Below are positions 1-14,200 of a DNA stretch of 64,000 nucleotides, piece by piece (the stretch's first letter is position 1; the number at the start of each line of letters is the position of its first letter). Below the pieces are notes generated by a model. It worked only from the letters and a program-made list of their open reading frames with translations, did no database searches and had not been told where the DNA came from. Position numbers and translations under genes: made by a program. The stretch lies in NCBI GenBank assembly GCA_029255685.2, contig CM055320.2, positions 43,435,910 through 43,499,909 of the forward strand, in the 5' to 3' direction. This DNA comes from Silene conica (Eukaryota; Streptophyta; Magnoliopsida; Caryophyllales; Caryophyllaceae).

Positions 1-1079
1 GACCTTAACTTGTGAAACCAGAACCTTATTTCGTGAAATTTGGAATTAAAATGTTTGTTCAATCACGAAATGTTTAATTCTTATTTTGTGAATCTTGGAC
101 CTTAATTTGTGAAACCGGAACTTTATTTCGTGAAACTTGGACTTAAAATGTTTGTTCACTCACGAAATGTTTAATTTCTTATTTCATGAATCTTGGACCT
201 TAATTTGTGAAATCGGGACCTTATTTCGTGAAAGTTAGACTTAAAATGTTTGTTTGCTCACAAAATGGATAATTTCTTATTTCGTGAATTTCGGACCTTA
301 ATTTGTGAAACCGAAACCTTATTTCGTGAAACTTGTATTTAAAATGTTTGTTTACTTACGAAATATATAATTTCTTATTTCGCGAATCAAGGACCTTAAT
401 TTGTGAAACCGAAACCTTATTTCGTGAAACTTTGAATTAAAATGTTTGTTCACTCACAAAATGTTTAATTTCTTATTTCGTGAATCTTGGACCTTAATTT
501 GTGAAACCGGAACTTTATTTCGTGAAACTTGGACTTAAAATGTTTGTTCACTCACGAAATGTTTAATTTCTTATTTCATGATTCTTGGACCTTAATTTGT
601 GAAATCGGGACCTTATTTCGTGAAAGTTAGACTTAAAATGTTTGTTTGCTCACAAAATGGATAATTTCTTATTTCGTGAATTTCGGACCTTAATTTGTGA
701 AACCGAAACCTTATTTCGTGAAACTTGTATTTAAAATGTTTGTTTACTTACGAAATATATAATTTCTTATTTCGCGAATCAAGGACCTTAATTTGTGAAA
801 CCGAAACCTTATTTCGTGAAATTTTGAATTAAAATGTTTGTTCACTCACAAAATGTTTAATTTCTTATTTCGTGAATCTTGGACCTTAATTCGTGAAACC
901 GTCACCTTATTTCGTGAAACTTGGACTTAAAATATTTGAGTTTACTCACAAAATGTTTAATTTTTTATTTTGTGAATCTTCGACCTTAATTTGTGAACTC
1001 GGGACCTTATTTCGTGAAACTTAGACTTAAAATGTTTGTTTGCTCACAAAATGGATAATTTCTTATTTCGTGAATTTTG
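1..1079. repeat. 11-monomer variant HOR (A-B-C-D-E-B-C-D-E-F-G)
   Basis: Reading monomer types in order gives A(1), B(98), C(196), D(294), E(392), B(490), C(588), D(686), E(784), F(882), G(982), then A again at 1080. The block B-C-D-E is thus present twice inside one HOR, with an E-to-B junction at 490. The same 1079-bp arrangement recurs from A starts at 1768, 5599, 8936 and 13753, and the same order recurs from 15520, so the variant was itself amplified. In the first copy A is 97 bp (one T missing near its end) and F is 100 bp. Confidence 0.85.
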
Positions 1080-2846
1080 GACCTTAACTTGTGAAACCAG
1101 AACCTTATTTCGTGAAATTTTGAATTAAAATGTTTGTTCAATCACGAAATGTTTAATTTCTTATTTTGTGAATCTTGGACTTTAATTTGTGAAACCGGAA
1201 CTTTATTTCGTGAAACTTGGACTTAAAATGTTTGTTCACTCACGAAATGTTTAATTTCTTATTTCATGAATCATGGACCCTAATTTGTGAAATCGGGACC
1301 TTATTTCGTGAAAGTTAGACTTAAAATGTTTGTTTGCTCACAAAATGGATAATTTCTTATTTCGTGAATTTCGGACCTTAATTTGTGAAACCGAAACCTT
1401 ATTTCGTGAAACTTGTATTTAAAATGTTTGTTTACTCACGAAATATATAATTTCTTATTTCGCGAATCAAGGACCTTAATTTGTGAAACCGAAACCTTAT
1501 TTCGTGAAACTTTGAATTAAAATGTTTGTTCACTCACAAAATGTTTAATTTCTTATTTCGTGAATCTTGGACCTTAATCCGTGAAACCGTGACCTTATTT
1601 CGTGAAACTTTGACTTAAAATATTTGTTTTTACTCACAAAATGTTTAATTTCTTATTTTGTGAATCTTCGCCCTTAATTTGTGAACTCGGGACCTTATTT
1701 CGTGAAACTTAGACTTAAAATGTTTGTTTGCTCACAAAATGGATAATTTCTTATTTCGTGAATTTTGGACCTTAACTTGTGAAACCAGAACCTTATTTCG
1801 TGAAATTTGGAATTAAAATGTTTGTTCAATCACGAAATGTTTAATTCTTATTTTGTGAATCTTGGACGTTAATTTGTGAAACCGGAACTTTATTTCGTGA
1901 AACTTGGACTTAAAATGTTTGTTCACTCACGAAATGTTTAATTTCTTATTTCATGAATCTTGGACCTTAATTTGTGAAATCGGGACCTTATTTCGTGAAA
2001 GTTAGACTTAAAATGTTTGTTTGCTCACAAAATGGATAATTTCTTATTTCGTGAATTTCGGACCTTAATTTGTGAAACCGAAACCTTATTTCGTGAAGCT
2101 TGTATTTAAAATGTTTGTTTACTTACGAAATATATAATTTCTTATTTCGCGAATCAAGGACCTTAATTTGTGAAACCGAAACCTTATTTCGTGAAACTTT
2201 GAATTAAAATGTTTGTTCACTCACAAAATGTTTAATTTCTTATTTCGTGAATCTTGGACCTTAATTTGTGAAACCGGAACTTTATTTCGTGAAACTTGGA
2301 CTTAAAATGTTTGTTCACTCACGAAATGTTTAATTTCTTATTTCATGAATCTTGGACCTTAATTTGTGAAATCGGGACCTTATTTCGTGAAAGTTAGACT
2401 TAAAATGTTTGTTTGCTCACAAAATGGATAATTTCTTATTTCGTGAATTTCGGACCTTAATTTGTGAAACCGAAACCTTATTTCGTGAAACTTGTATTTA
2501 AAATGTTTGTTTACTTACGAAATATATAATTTCTTATTTCGCGAATCAAGGACCTTAATTTGTGAAACCGAAACCTTATTTCGTGAAATTTTGAATTAAA
2601 ATGTTTGTTCACTCACAAAATGTTTAATTTCTTATTTCGTGAATCTTGGACCTTAAGTCGTGAAACCGTCACCTTATTTCGTGAAACTTGGACTTAAAAT
2701 ATTTGATTTTACTCACAAAATGTTTAATTTCTTATTTTGTGAATCTTCGACCTTAATTTGTGAACTCGGGACCTTATTTCGTGAAACTTAGACTTAAAAT
2801 GTTTGTTTGCTCACAAAATGGATAATTTCTTATTTCGTGAATTTTG

Positions 2847-3828
2847 GACCTTAACTTGTGAAACCAGAACCTTATTTCGTGAAATTTTGAATTAAAATGT
2901 TTGTTCAATCACGAAATGTTTAATTTCTTATTTTGTGAATCTTGGACTTTAATTTGTGAAACCGGAACTTTATTTCGTGAAACTTGGACTTAAAATGTTT
3001 GTTCACTCACGAAATGTTTAATTTCTTATTTCATGAATCTTGGACCCTAATTTGTGAAATCGGGACCTTATTTCGTGAAAGTTAGACTTAAAATGTTTGT
3101 TTGCTCACAAAATGGATAATTTCTTATTTCGTGAATTTCGGACCTTAATTTGTGAAACCGAAACCTTATTTCGTGAAACTTTGAATTAAAATGTTTGTTC
3201 ACTCACAAAATGTTTAATTTCTTATTTCGTGAATCTTGGACCTTGATTCATGAAACCGTGACCTTATTTCGTGAAACTTGGACTTAAAATATTTGTTTAC
3301 TCACAAAATGTTTAATTTCTTATTTTGTGAATCTTCGACCTTAATTTGTGAACTCGGGACCTTATTTCGTGAAACTTAGACTTAAAATGTTTGTTTGCTC
3401 ACAAAATGGATAATTTCTTATTTCGTGAATTTCGGACCTTAATTTGTGAAACCGAAACCTTATTTCGTGAAACTTGTATTTAAAATGTTTGTTTACTTAC
3501 GAAATATATAATTTCTTATTTCGCGAATCAAGGACCTTAATTTGTGAAACCGAAACCTTATTTCGTGAAATTTTGAATTAAAATGTTTGTTCACTCACAA
3601 AATGTTTAATTTCTTATTTCGTGAATCTTGGACCTTAATTCGTGAAACCGTCACCTTATTTCGTGAAACTTGGACTTAAAATATTTGAGTTTACTCACAA
3701 AATGTTTAATTTCTTATTTTGTGAATCTTCGACCTTAATTTGTGAACTCGGGACCTTATTTCGTGAAACTTAGACTTAAAATGTTTGTTTGCTCACAAAA
3801 TGGATAATTTCTTATTTCGTGAATTTTG
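2847..3828. repeat. 10-monomer variant HOR (A-B-C-E-F-G-D-E-F-G)
   Basis: A at 2847, B and C follow, then E begins directly at 3141 with no D between. F starts at 3239, G at 3337, and D at 3435, so G is followed by D rather than A. A D-E-F-G block then runs to the next A at 3829 (total 982 bp). The C-to-E junction recurs 3831 bp further on, in the six-monomer unit starting at 6678. The G-to-D junction recurs at 4517 and 52020. Confidence 0.8.
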
Positions 3829-6800
3829 GACCTTAACTTGTGAAACCAGAACCTTATTTCGTGAAATTTTGAATTAAAATGTTTGTTCAATCACGAAATG
3901 TTTAATTTCTTATTTTGTGAATCTTGGACTTTAATTTGTGAAACCGGAACTTTATTTCGTGAAACTTGGACTTAAAATGTTTGTTCACTCACGAAATGTT
4001 TAATTTCTTATTTCATGAATCTTGGACCCTAATTTGTGAAATCGGGACCTTATTTCGTGAAAGTTAGACTTAAAATGTTTGTTTGCTCACAAAATGGATA
4101 ATTTCTTATTTCGTGAATTTCGGACCTTAATTTGTGAAACCGAAACCTTATTTCGTGAAACTTGTATTTAAAATGTTTGTTTACTCACGAAATATATAAT
4201 TTCTTATTTCGCGAATCAAGGACCTTAATTTGTGAAACCGAAACCTTATTTCGTGAAACTTTGAATTAAAATGTTTGTTCACTCACAAAATGTTTAATTT
4301 CTTATTTCGTGAATCTTGGACCTTAATCCGTGAAACCGTGACCTTATTTCGTGAAACTTTGACTTAAAATATTTGTTTTTACTCACAAAATGTTTAATTT
4401 CTTATTTTGTGAATCTTCGACCTTAATTTGTGAACTCGGGACCTTATTTCGTGAAACTTAGACTTAAAATGTTTGTTTGCTCACAAAATGGATAATTTCT
4501 TATTTCGTGAATTTCGGACCTTAATTTGTGAAACCGAAACCTTATTTCGTGAAACTTGTATTTAAAATGTTTGTTTACTTACGAAATATATAATTTCTTA
4601 TTTCGCGAATCAAGGACCTTAATTTGTGAAACCGAAACCTTATTTCGTGAAATTTTGAATTAAAATGTTTGTTCACTCACAAAATGTTTAATTTCTTATT
4701 TCGTGAATCTTGGACCTTAATTCGTGAAACCGTCACCTTATTTCGTGAAACTTGGACTTAAAATATTTGAGTTTACTCACAAAATGTTTAATTTCTTATT
4801 TTGTGAATCTTCGACCTTAATTTGTGAACTCGGGACCTTATTTCGTGAAACTTAGACTTAAAATGTTTGTTTGCTCACAAAATGGATAATTTCTTATTTC
4901 GTGAATTTTGGACCTTAACTTGTGAAACCAGAACCTTATTTCGTGAAATTTTGAATTAAAATGTTTGTTCAATCACGAAATGTTTAATTTCTTATTTTGT
5001 GAATCTTGGACTTTAATTTGTGAAACCGGAACTTTATTTCGTGAAACTTGGACTTAAAATGTTTGTTCACTCACGAAATGTTTAATTTCTTATTTCATGA
5101 ATCTTGGACCCTAATTTGTGAAATCGGGACCTTATTTCGTGAAAGTTAGACTTAAAATGTTTGTTTGCTCACAAAATGGATAATTTCTTATTTCGTGAAT
5201 TTCGGACCTTAATTTGTGAAACCGAAACCTTATTTCGTGAAACTTGTATTTAAAATGTTTGTTTACTCACGAAATATATAATTTCTTATTTCGCGAATCA
5301 AGGACCTTAATTTGTGAAACCGAAACCTTATTTCGTGAAACTTTGAATTAAAATGTTTGTTCACTCACAAAATGTTTAATTTCTTATTTCGTGAATCTTG
5401 GACCTTAATCCGTGAAACCGTGACCTTATTTCGTGAAACTTTGACTTAAAATATTTGTTTTTACTCACAAAATGTTTAATTTCTTATTTTGTGAATCTTC
5501 GACCTTAATTTGTGAACTCGGGACCTTATTTCGTGAAACTTAGACTTAAAATGTTTGTTTGCTCACAAAATGGATAATTTCTTATTTCGTGAATTTTGGA
5601 CCTTAACTTGTGAAACCAGAACCTTATTTCGTGAAATTTGGAATTAAAATGTTTGTTCAATCACGAAATGTTTAATTCTTATTTTGTGAATCTTGGACGT
5701 TAATTTGTGAAACCGGAACTTTATTTCGTGAAACTTGGACTTAAAATGTTTGTTCACTCACGAAATGTTTAATTTCTTATTTCATGAATCTTGGACCTTA
5801 ATTTGTGAAATCGGGACCTTATTTCGTGAAAGTTAGACTTAAAATGTTTGTTTGCTCACAAAATGGATAATTTCTTATTTCGTGAATTTCGGACCTTAAT
5901 TTGTGAAACCGAAACCTTATTTCGTGAAACTTGTATTTAAAATGTTTGTTTACTTACGAAATATATAATTTCTTATTTCGCGAATCAAGGACCTTAATTT
6001 GTGAAACCGAAACCTTATTTCGTGAAACTTTGAATTAAAATGTTTGTTCACTCACAAAATGTTTAATTTCTTATTTCGTGAATCTTGGACCTTAATTTGT
6101 GAAACCGGAACTTTATTTCGTGAAACTTGGACTTAAAATGTTTGTTCACTCACGAAATGTTTAATTTCTTATTTCATGAATCTTGGACCTTAATTTGTGA
6201 AATCGGGACCTTATTTCGTGAAAGTTAGACTTAAAATGTTTGTTTGCTCACAAAATGGATAATTTCTTATTTCGTGAATTTCGGACCTTAATTTGTGAAA
6301 CCGAAACCTTATTTCGTGAAACTTGTATTTAAAATGTTTGTTTACTTACGAAATATATAATTTCTTATTTCGCGAATCAAGGACCTTAATTTGTGAAACC
6401 GAAACCTTATTTCGTGAAATTTTGAATTAAAATGTTTGTTCACTCACAAAATGTTTAATTTCTTATTTCGTGAATCTTGGACCTTAAGTCGTGAAACCGT
6501 CACCTTATTTCGTGAAACTTGGACTTAAAATATTTGATTTTACTCACAAAATGTTTAATTTCTTATTTTGTGAATCTTCGACCTTAATTTGTGAACTCGG
6601 GACCTTATTTCGTGAAACTTAGACTTAAAATGTTTGTTTGCTCACAAAATGGATAATTTCTTATTTCGTGAATTTTGGACCTTAACTTGTGAAACCAGAA
6701 CCTTATTTCGTGAAATTTTGAATTAAAATGTTTGTTCAATCACGAAATGTTTAATTTCTTATTTTGTGAATCTTGGACTTTAATTTGTGAAACCGGAACT

Positions 6801-7953
6801 TTATTTCGTGAAACTTGGACTTAAAATGTTTGTTCACTCACGAAATGTTTAATTTCTTATTTCATGAATCTTGGACCCTAATTTGTGAAATCGGGACCTT
6901 ATTTCGTGAAAGTTAGACTTAAAATGTTTGTTTGCTCACAAAATGGATAATTTCTTATTTCGTGAATTTCGGACCTTAATTTGTGAAACCGAAACCTTAT
7001 TTCGTGAAACTTTGAATTAAAATGTTTGTTCACTCACAAAATGTTTAATTTCTTATTTCGTGAATCTTGGACCTTGATTCATGAAACCGTGACCTTATTT
7101 CGTGAAACTTGGACTTAAAATATTTGTTTACTCACAAAATGTTTAATTTCTTATTTTGTGAATCTTCGACCTTAATTTGTGAACTCGGGACCTTATTTCG
7201 TGAAACTTAGACTTAAAATGTTTGTTTGCTCACAAAATGGATAATTTCTTATTTCGTGAATTTCGGACCTTAATTTGTGAAACCAGAACCTTATTTCGTG
7301 AAATTTGGAATTAAAATGTTTGTTCAATCACGAAATGTTTAATTTCTTATTTTGTGGATCTTGGACCTTAATTTGTGAAACCGGAACTTTATTTCGTGAA
7401 ACTTGGAATTAAAATGTTTGTTCACTCACGAAATGTTTTATTTCTTATTTCATGAATATTGGACCTTAATTTGTGAAATCGGGACATTATTTCGTGAAAG
7501 TTAGACTAAAAATGTTTGTTTGCTCACAAAATGGATAATTTCTTATTTCGTGAATTTCGGACCTTAATTTGTGAAACCGAAACCTTATTTCGTGAAACTT
7601 GTATTTAAAATGTTTGTTTACTCACGAAATATATAATTTCTTATTTCGCGAATCAAGGACCTTAATTTGTGAAACCGAAACCTTATTTCGTGAAACTTTG
7701 AATTAAAATGTTTGTTCACTCACAAAATGTTTAATTTCTTATTTCGTGAATCTTGGACCTTAATCCGTGAAACCGTGACCTTATTTCGTGAAACTTTGAC
7801 TTAAAATATTTGTTTTTACTCACAAAATGTTTAATTTCTTATTTTGTGAATCTTCGACCTTAATTTGTGAACTCGGGACCTTATTTCGTGAAACTTAGAC
7901 TTAAAATGTTTGTTTCCTCACAAAATGAATAATTTCTTATTTCGTGAATTTTG

Positions 7954-8247
7954 GAACTTAACTTGTGAAACCAGAACCTTATTTCGTGAAATTTGGAATT
8001 AAAATGTTTGTTCAATCACGAAATGTTTAATTTCTTATTTTGTGAATCTTGGACCTTAATTTGTGAAACCGGAACTTTATTTCGTGAAACTTGGACTTAA
8101 AATGTTTGTTCACTCACGAAATGTTTAATTTCTTATTTCATGAATCTTGGACCTTAATTTGTGAAATCGGGACCTTATTTCGTGAAAGTTAGACTTAAAA
8201 TGTTTGTTTGCTCACAAAATGGATAATTTCTTATTTCGTGAATTTCG
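7954..8247. repeat. Truncated 3-monomer HOR (A-B-C)
   Basis: An A monomer with the variant start GAACTTAACTTG at 7954 is followed by B and C, and then by a new A at 8248, so D to G are absent (294 bp). The same A-B-C stub, with the same variant A, is found 9922 bp further on at 17876-18169. Related A-B-C stubs start the 2359-bp super-repeats at 20924 and 23283. Confidence 0.8.
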
Positions 8248-10709
8248 GACCTTAATTTGTGAAACCAGAACCTTATTTCGTGAAATTTGGAATTAAAATG
8301 TTTGTTCAATCACGAAATGTTTAATTTCTTATTTTGTGGATCTTGGACCTTAATTTGTGAAACCGGAACTTTATTTCGTGAAACTTGGAATTAAAATGTT
8401 TGTTCACTCACGAAATGTTTTATTTCTTATTTCATGAATATTGGACCTTAATTTGTGAAATCGGGACATTATTTCGTGAAAGTTAGACTAAAAATGTTTG
8501 TTTGCTCACAAAATGGATAATTTCTTATTTCGTGAATTTCGGACCTTAATTTGTGAAACCGAAACCTTATTTCGTGAAACTTGTATTTAAAATGTTTGTT
8601 TACTCACGAAATATATAATTTCTTATTTCGCGAATCAAGGACCTTAATTTGTGAAACCGAAACCTTATGTCGTGAAACTTTGAATTAAAATGTTTGTTCA
8701 CTCACAAAATGTTTAATTTCTTATTTCGTGAATCTTGGACCTTAATCCGTGAAACCGTGACCTTATTTCGTGAAACTTTGACTTAAAATATTTGTTTTTA
8801 CTCACAAAATGTTTAATTTCTTATTTTGTGAATCTTCGACCTTAATTTGTGAACTCGGGACCTTATTTCGTGAAACTTAGACTTAAAATGTTTGTTTGCT
8901 CACAAAATGGATAATTTCTTATTTCGTGAATTTTGGACCTTAACTTGTGAAACCAGAACCTTATTTCGTGAAATTTGGAATTAAAATGTTTGTTCAATCA
9001 CGAAATGTTTAATTCTTATTTTGTGAATCTTGGACCTTAATTTGTGAAACCGGAACTTTATTTCGTGAAACTTGGACTTAAAATGTTTGTTCACTCACGA
9101 AATGTTTAATTTCTTATTTCATGAATCTTGGACCTTAATTTGTGAAATCGGGACCTTATTTCGTGAAAGTTAGACTTAAAATGTTTGTTTGCTCACAAAA
9201 TGGATAATTTCTTATTTCGGGAATTTCGGACCTTAATTTGTGAAACCGAAACCTTATTTCGTGAAACTTGTATTTAAAATGTTTGTTTACTTACGAAATA
9301 TATAATTTCTTATTTCGCGAATCAAGGACCTTAATTTGTGAAACCGAAACCTTATTTCGTGAAACTTTGAATTAAAATGTTTGTTCACTCACAAAATGTT
9401 TAATTTCTTATTTCGTGAATCTTGGACCTTAATTTGTGAAACCGGAACTTTATTTCGTGAAACTTGGACTTAAAATGTTTGTTCACTCACGAAATGTTTA
9501 ATTTCTTATTTCATGAATCTTGGACCTTAATTTGTCAAATCGGGACCTTATTTCGTGAAAGTTAGACTTAAAATGTTTGTTTGCTCACAAAATGGATAAT
9601 TTCTTATTTCGTGAATTTCGGACCTTAATTTGTGAAACCGAAACCTTATTTCGTGAAACTTGTATTTAAAATGTTTGTTTACTTACGAAATATATAATTT
9701 CTTATTTCGCGAATCAAGGACCTTAATTTGTGAAACCGAAACCTTATTTCGTGAAACTTTGAATTAAAATGTTTCTTCACTCACAAAATGTTTAATTTCT
9801 TATTTCGTGAATCTTGGACCTTAATCCGTGAAACCGTGACCTTATTTCGTGAAACTTTGACTTAAAATATTTGTTTTTACACACAAAATGTTTAATTTCT
9901 TATTTTGTGAATCTTCGACCTTAATTTGTGAACTCGGGACCTTATTTCGTCAAACTTAGACTTAAAATGTTTGTTTCCTCACAAAATGGATAATTTCTTA
10001 TTTCGTGAATTTTGGACCTTAACTTGTGAAACCAGAACCTTATTTCGTGAAATTTGGAATTAAAATGTTTGTTCAATCACGAAATGTTTAATTTCTTATT
10101 TTGTGAATCTTGGACCTTAATTTGTGAAACCGGAACTTTATTTCGTGAAACTTGGATCGGACTTAAAATGTTTGTTCACTCACGAAATGTTTAATTTCTT
10201 ATTTCATGAATCTTGGACCTTAATTTGTGAAATCGGGACCTTATTTCGTGAAAGTTAGACTTAAAATGTTTGTTTGCTCACAAAATGGATAATTTCTTAT
10301 TTCGTGATTTTCGGACCTTAATTTGTGAAACCGAAACCTTATTTCGTGAAACTTGTATTTAAAATGTTTGTTTACTTACGAAATATATATATAATTTCTT
10401 ATTTCGCGAATCAAGGACCTTAATTTGTGAAACCGAAACCTTATTTCGTGAAACTTTGAATTAAAATGTGTGTTCACTCACAAAATGTTTAATTTCTTAT
10501 TTCGTGAATCTTGGACCTTAATTCATGAAACCGTGACCTTATTTCGTGAAACTTGGACTTAAAATATTTGTTTACTCACAAAATGTTTAATTTCTTATTT
10601 TGTGAATTTTCGACCTTAATTTGTGAACTCGGGACCTTATTTCGTGAAACTTAGACTTAAAATGTTTGTTTGCTCACAAAATGGATAATTTCTTATTTCG
10701 TGAATTTCG

Positions 10710-11296
10710 GACCTTAATTTGTGAAACCAGAACCTTATTTCGTGAAATTTGGAATTAAAATGTTTGTTCAATCACGAAAAGTTTAATTTCTTATTTTGTG
10801 AATCTTGAACCTTAATTTGTGAAACCGGAACTTTATTTCGTGAAACTTGGACTCAAAATGTTTGTTCACTCACGAAATATTTAATTTCTTATTTCATGAA
10901 TCTTGGACCTTAATTTGTGAAATCGGGACCTTATTTCGTGAAAGTTAGACCTAAAATGTTTGTTTGCTCACAAAAAAGATAATTTCTTATTTCGTGAATT
11001 TCGGACCTTAATTTGTGAAACCGAAACCTTATTTCGTGAAACTTGTATTTAAAATGTTTGTTTACTCACGAAATATATAATTTCTTATTTCGCGAATCAA
11101 GGACCTTAATTTGTGAAACCGGGACCTTATTTCGTGAAACTTGGAATTAAAATATTTGTTTACTCACAAAATGTTTAATTTCTTATTTTGTGAATCTTCG
11201 ACCTTAATTTGTGAACTCAGGACCTTATTTCGTGAAACTTAGACTTAAAATGTTTGTTTGCTCACAAAATGGATAATTTCTTATTTCATGAATTTT
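10710..11296. repeat. 6-monomer HOR with a fused E/F monomer
   Basis: A at 10710 is followed by B, C and D. The monomer at 11102 then begins like E (GACCTTAATTTGTG) but continues with F features: ACCGGGACC, TTAAAATATTTG and the TTTTGTGAATCTTCG end. G follows at about 11199 and A at 11297, so the unit is one monomer short (587 bp). This fits an unequal exchange inside neighbouring E and F monomers. Unlike the E-to-B and G-to-D junctions, it joins types that are not look-alikes. Confidence 0.65.
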
Positions 11297-14200
11297 GGAC
11301 CTTAATTTGTGAAACCAGAACCTTATTTCGTGAAATTTGGAATTAAAATGTTTGGTGAATCACGAAATGTTTAATTTCTTATTTTGTGGATCTTGGACCT
11401 TAATTTGTGAAACCGGAACTTTATTTCGTGAAACTTGGACTCAAAATGTTTGTTCACTCACGAAATATTTAATTTCTTAATTCGTGAATCTTCGACCTTA
11501 ATTTGTGAAATCGGGACTTTATTTCGTGAAAGTTAGACCTAAAATGTTTGTTTGCTCACAAAATGGATAATTTCTTATTTCGTGAATTTCGGACCTTAAT
11601 TTGTGAAACCGAAACCTTATTTCGTGAAACTTGTATTTAAAATGTTTGTTTACTCACGAAATATATAATTTCTTATTTCGCGAATCAAGGACCTTAATTT
11701 GTGAAACCGAAACCTTATTTCGTGAAACTTTGAATTAAAATGTTTGTTCACTCACAAAATGTTTAATTTCTTATTTCGTGAATCTTGGACCTTAATTCGT
11801 GAAACCGGGACCTTATTTCGTGAAACTTGGACTTGAAATATTTGTTACTCACAAAATCTTTAATTTCTTATTTTGTGAATCTTCGACCTTAATTTGTGAA
11901 CTCGGGACCTTATTTCGTGAAACTCAGACTTAAAATGTTTGTTTGCTCACAAAATGGATAATTTTTTATTTCGTGAATTTCGGACCTTAATTTGTGAAAC
12001 CGAAACCTTATTTCGTGAAACTTGTATTTAAAATGTTTGTTTACTCACGAAATATATAATTTCTTATTTCGCGAATCAAGGACCTTAATTTGTGAAACCG
12101 AAACCTTATTTCGTGAAACTTTGAATTAAAATGTTTGTTCACTCACAAAATGTTTAATTTCTTATTTCGTGAATCTTGGACCTTAATCCGTGAAACCGTG
12201 ACCTTATTTCGTGAAACTTTGACTTAAAATATTTGTTTTTACTCACAAAATGTTTAATTTTTTATTTTGTGAATCTTCGACCTTAATTTGTGAACTCGGG
12301 ACCTTATTTCGTGAAACTTAGACTTAAAATGTTTGTTTGCTCACAAAATGGATAATTTCTTATTTCGTGAATTTTGGACCTTAACTTGTGAAACCAGAAC
12401 CTTATTTCGTGAAATTTGGAATTAAAATGTTTGTTCAATCACGAAATGTTTAATTTCTTATTTTGTGAATCTTGGACCTTAATTTGTGAAACCGGAACTT
12501 TATTTCGTGAAACTTGGACTTAAAATGTTTGTTCACTCACGAAATGTTTAATTTCTTATTTCATGAATCTTGGACCTTAATTTGTTAAATCGGGACCTTA
12601 TTTCGTGAAAGTTAGACTTAAAATGTTTGTTTGCTCACAAAATGGATAATTTCTTATTTCGTGAATTTCGGACCTTAATTTGTGAAACCGAAACCTTATT
12701 TCGTGAAACTTGTATTTAAAATGTTTGTTTACTTACGAAATATATAATTTCTTATTTCGCGAATCAAGGACCTTAATTTGTGAAACCGAAACCTTATTTC
12801 GTGAAACTTTGAATTAAAATGTTTGTTCACTCACAAAATGTTTAATTTCTTATTTCGTGAATCTTGGACCTTAATTCGTGAAACCGTCACCTTATTTCGT
12901 GAAACTTGGACTTAAAATATTTGTTTTTACTCACAAAATGTTTAATTTCTTATTTTGTGAATCTTCGACCTTAATTTGTGAACTCTGGACCTTATTTCGT
13001 GAAACTTAGACTTAAAATGTTTGTTTGCTCACAAAATAGATAATTTCTTATTTCTTGAATTTCGGACCTTAACTTGTGAAACCAGAACCTTATTTCGTGA
13101 AATTTGGAATTAAAATGTTTGTTCAATCACGAAATGTTTAATTTCTTATTTTGTGCATTTTGGACCTTAATTTGTGAAACTGGAACTTTATTTCGTGAAA
13201 CTTGGAATTAAAATGTTTGTTCACTCACGAAATGTTTTATTTCTTATTTCATGAATATTGGACCTTAATTTGTGAAATCGGGACATTATTTCGTGAAAGT
13301 TAGACTAAAAATGTTTGTTTGCTCACAAAATGGATAATTTCTTATTTCGTGAATTTCGGACCTTAATTTGTGAAACCGAAACCTTATTTCGTGAAACTTG
13401 TATTTAAAATGTTTGTTTACTCACGAAATATATAATTTCTTATTTCGCGAATCAAGGACCTTAATTTGTGAAACCGAAACCTTATGTCGTGAAACTTTGA
13501 ATTAAAATGTTTGTTCACTCACAAAATGTTTAATTCCTTATTTCGTGAATCTTGGACCTTAATCCGTGAAACCGTGACCTTATTTCGTGAAACTTTGACT
13601 TAAAATATTTGTTTTTACTCACAAAATGTTTAATTTCTTATTTTGTGAATCTTCGACCTTAATTTGTGAACTCGGGACCTTATTTCGTGAAACTTAGACT
13701 TAAAATGTTTGTTTGCTCACAAAATGGATAATTTCTTATTTCGTGAATTTTGGACCTTAACTTGTGAAACCAGAACCTTATTTCGTGAAATTTGGAATTA
13801 AAATGTTTGTTCAATCACGAAATGTTTAATTCTTATTTTGTGAATCTTGGACCTTAATTTGTGAAACCGGAACTTTATTTCGTGAAACTTGGACTTAAAA
13901 TGTTTGTTCACTCACGAAATGTTTAATTTCTTATTTCATGAATCTTGGACCTTAATTTGTGAAATCGGGACCTTATTTCGTGAAAGTTAGACTTAAAATG
14001 TTTGTTTGCTCACAAAATGGATAATTTCTTATTTCGTGAATTTCGGACCTTAATTTGTGAAACCGAAACCTTATTTCGTGAAACTTGTATTTAAAATGTT
14101 TGTTTACTTACGAAATATATAATTTCTTATTTCGCGAATCAAGGACCTTAATTTGTGAAACCGAAACCTTATTTCGTGAAACTTTGAATTAAAATGTTTG

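Noticed and set aside
10155-10165. Five-base insertion giving TTGGATCGGACTT in one B monomer
   Set aside because: A private small indel in a single monomer with no sign of spread. It explains the 695-bp unit but nothing more.
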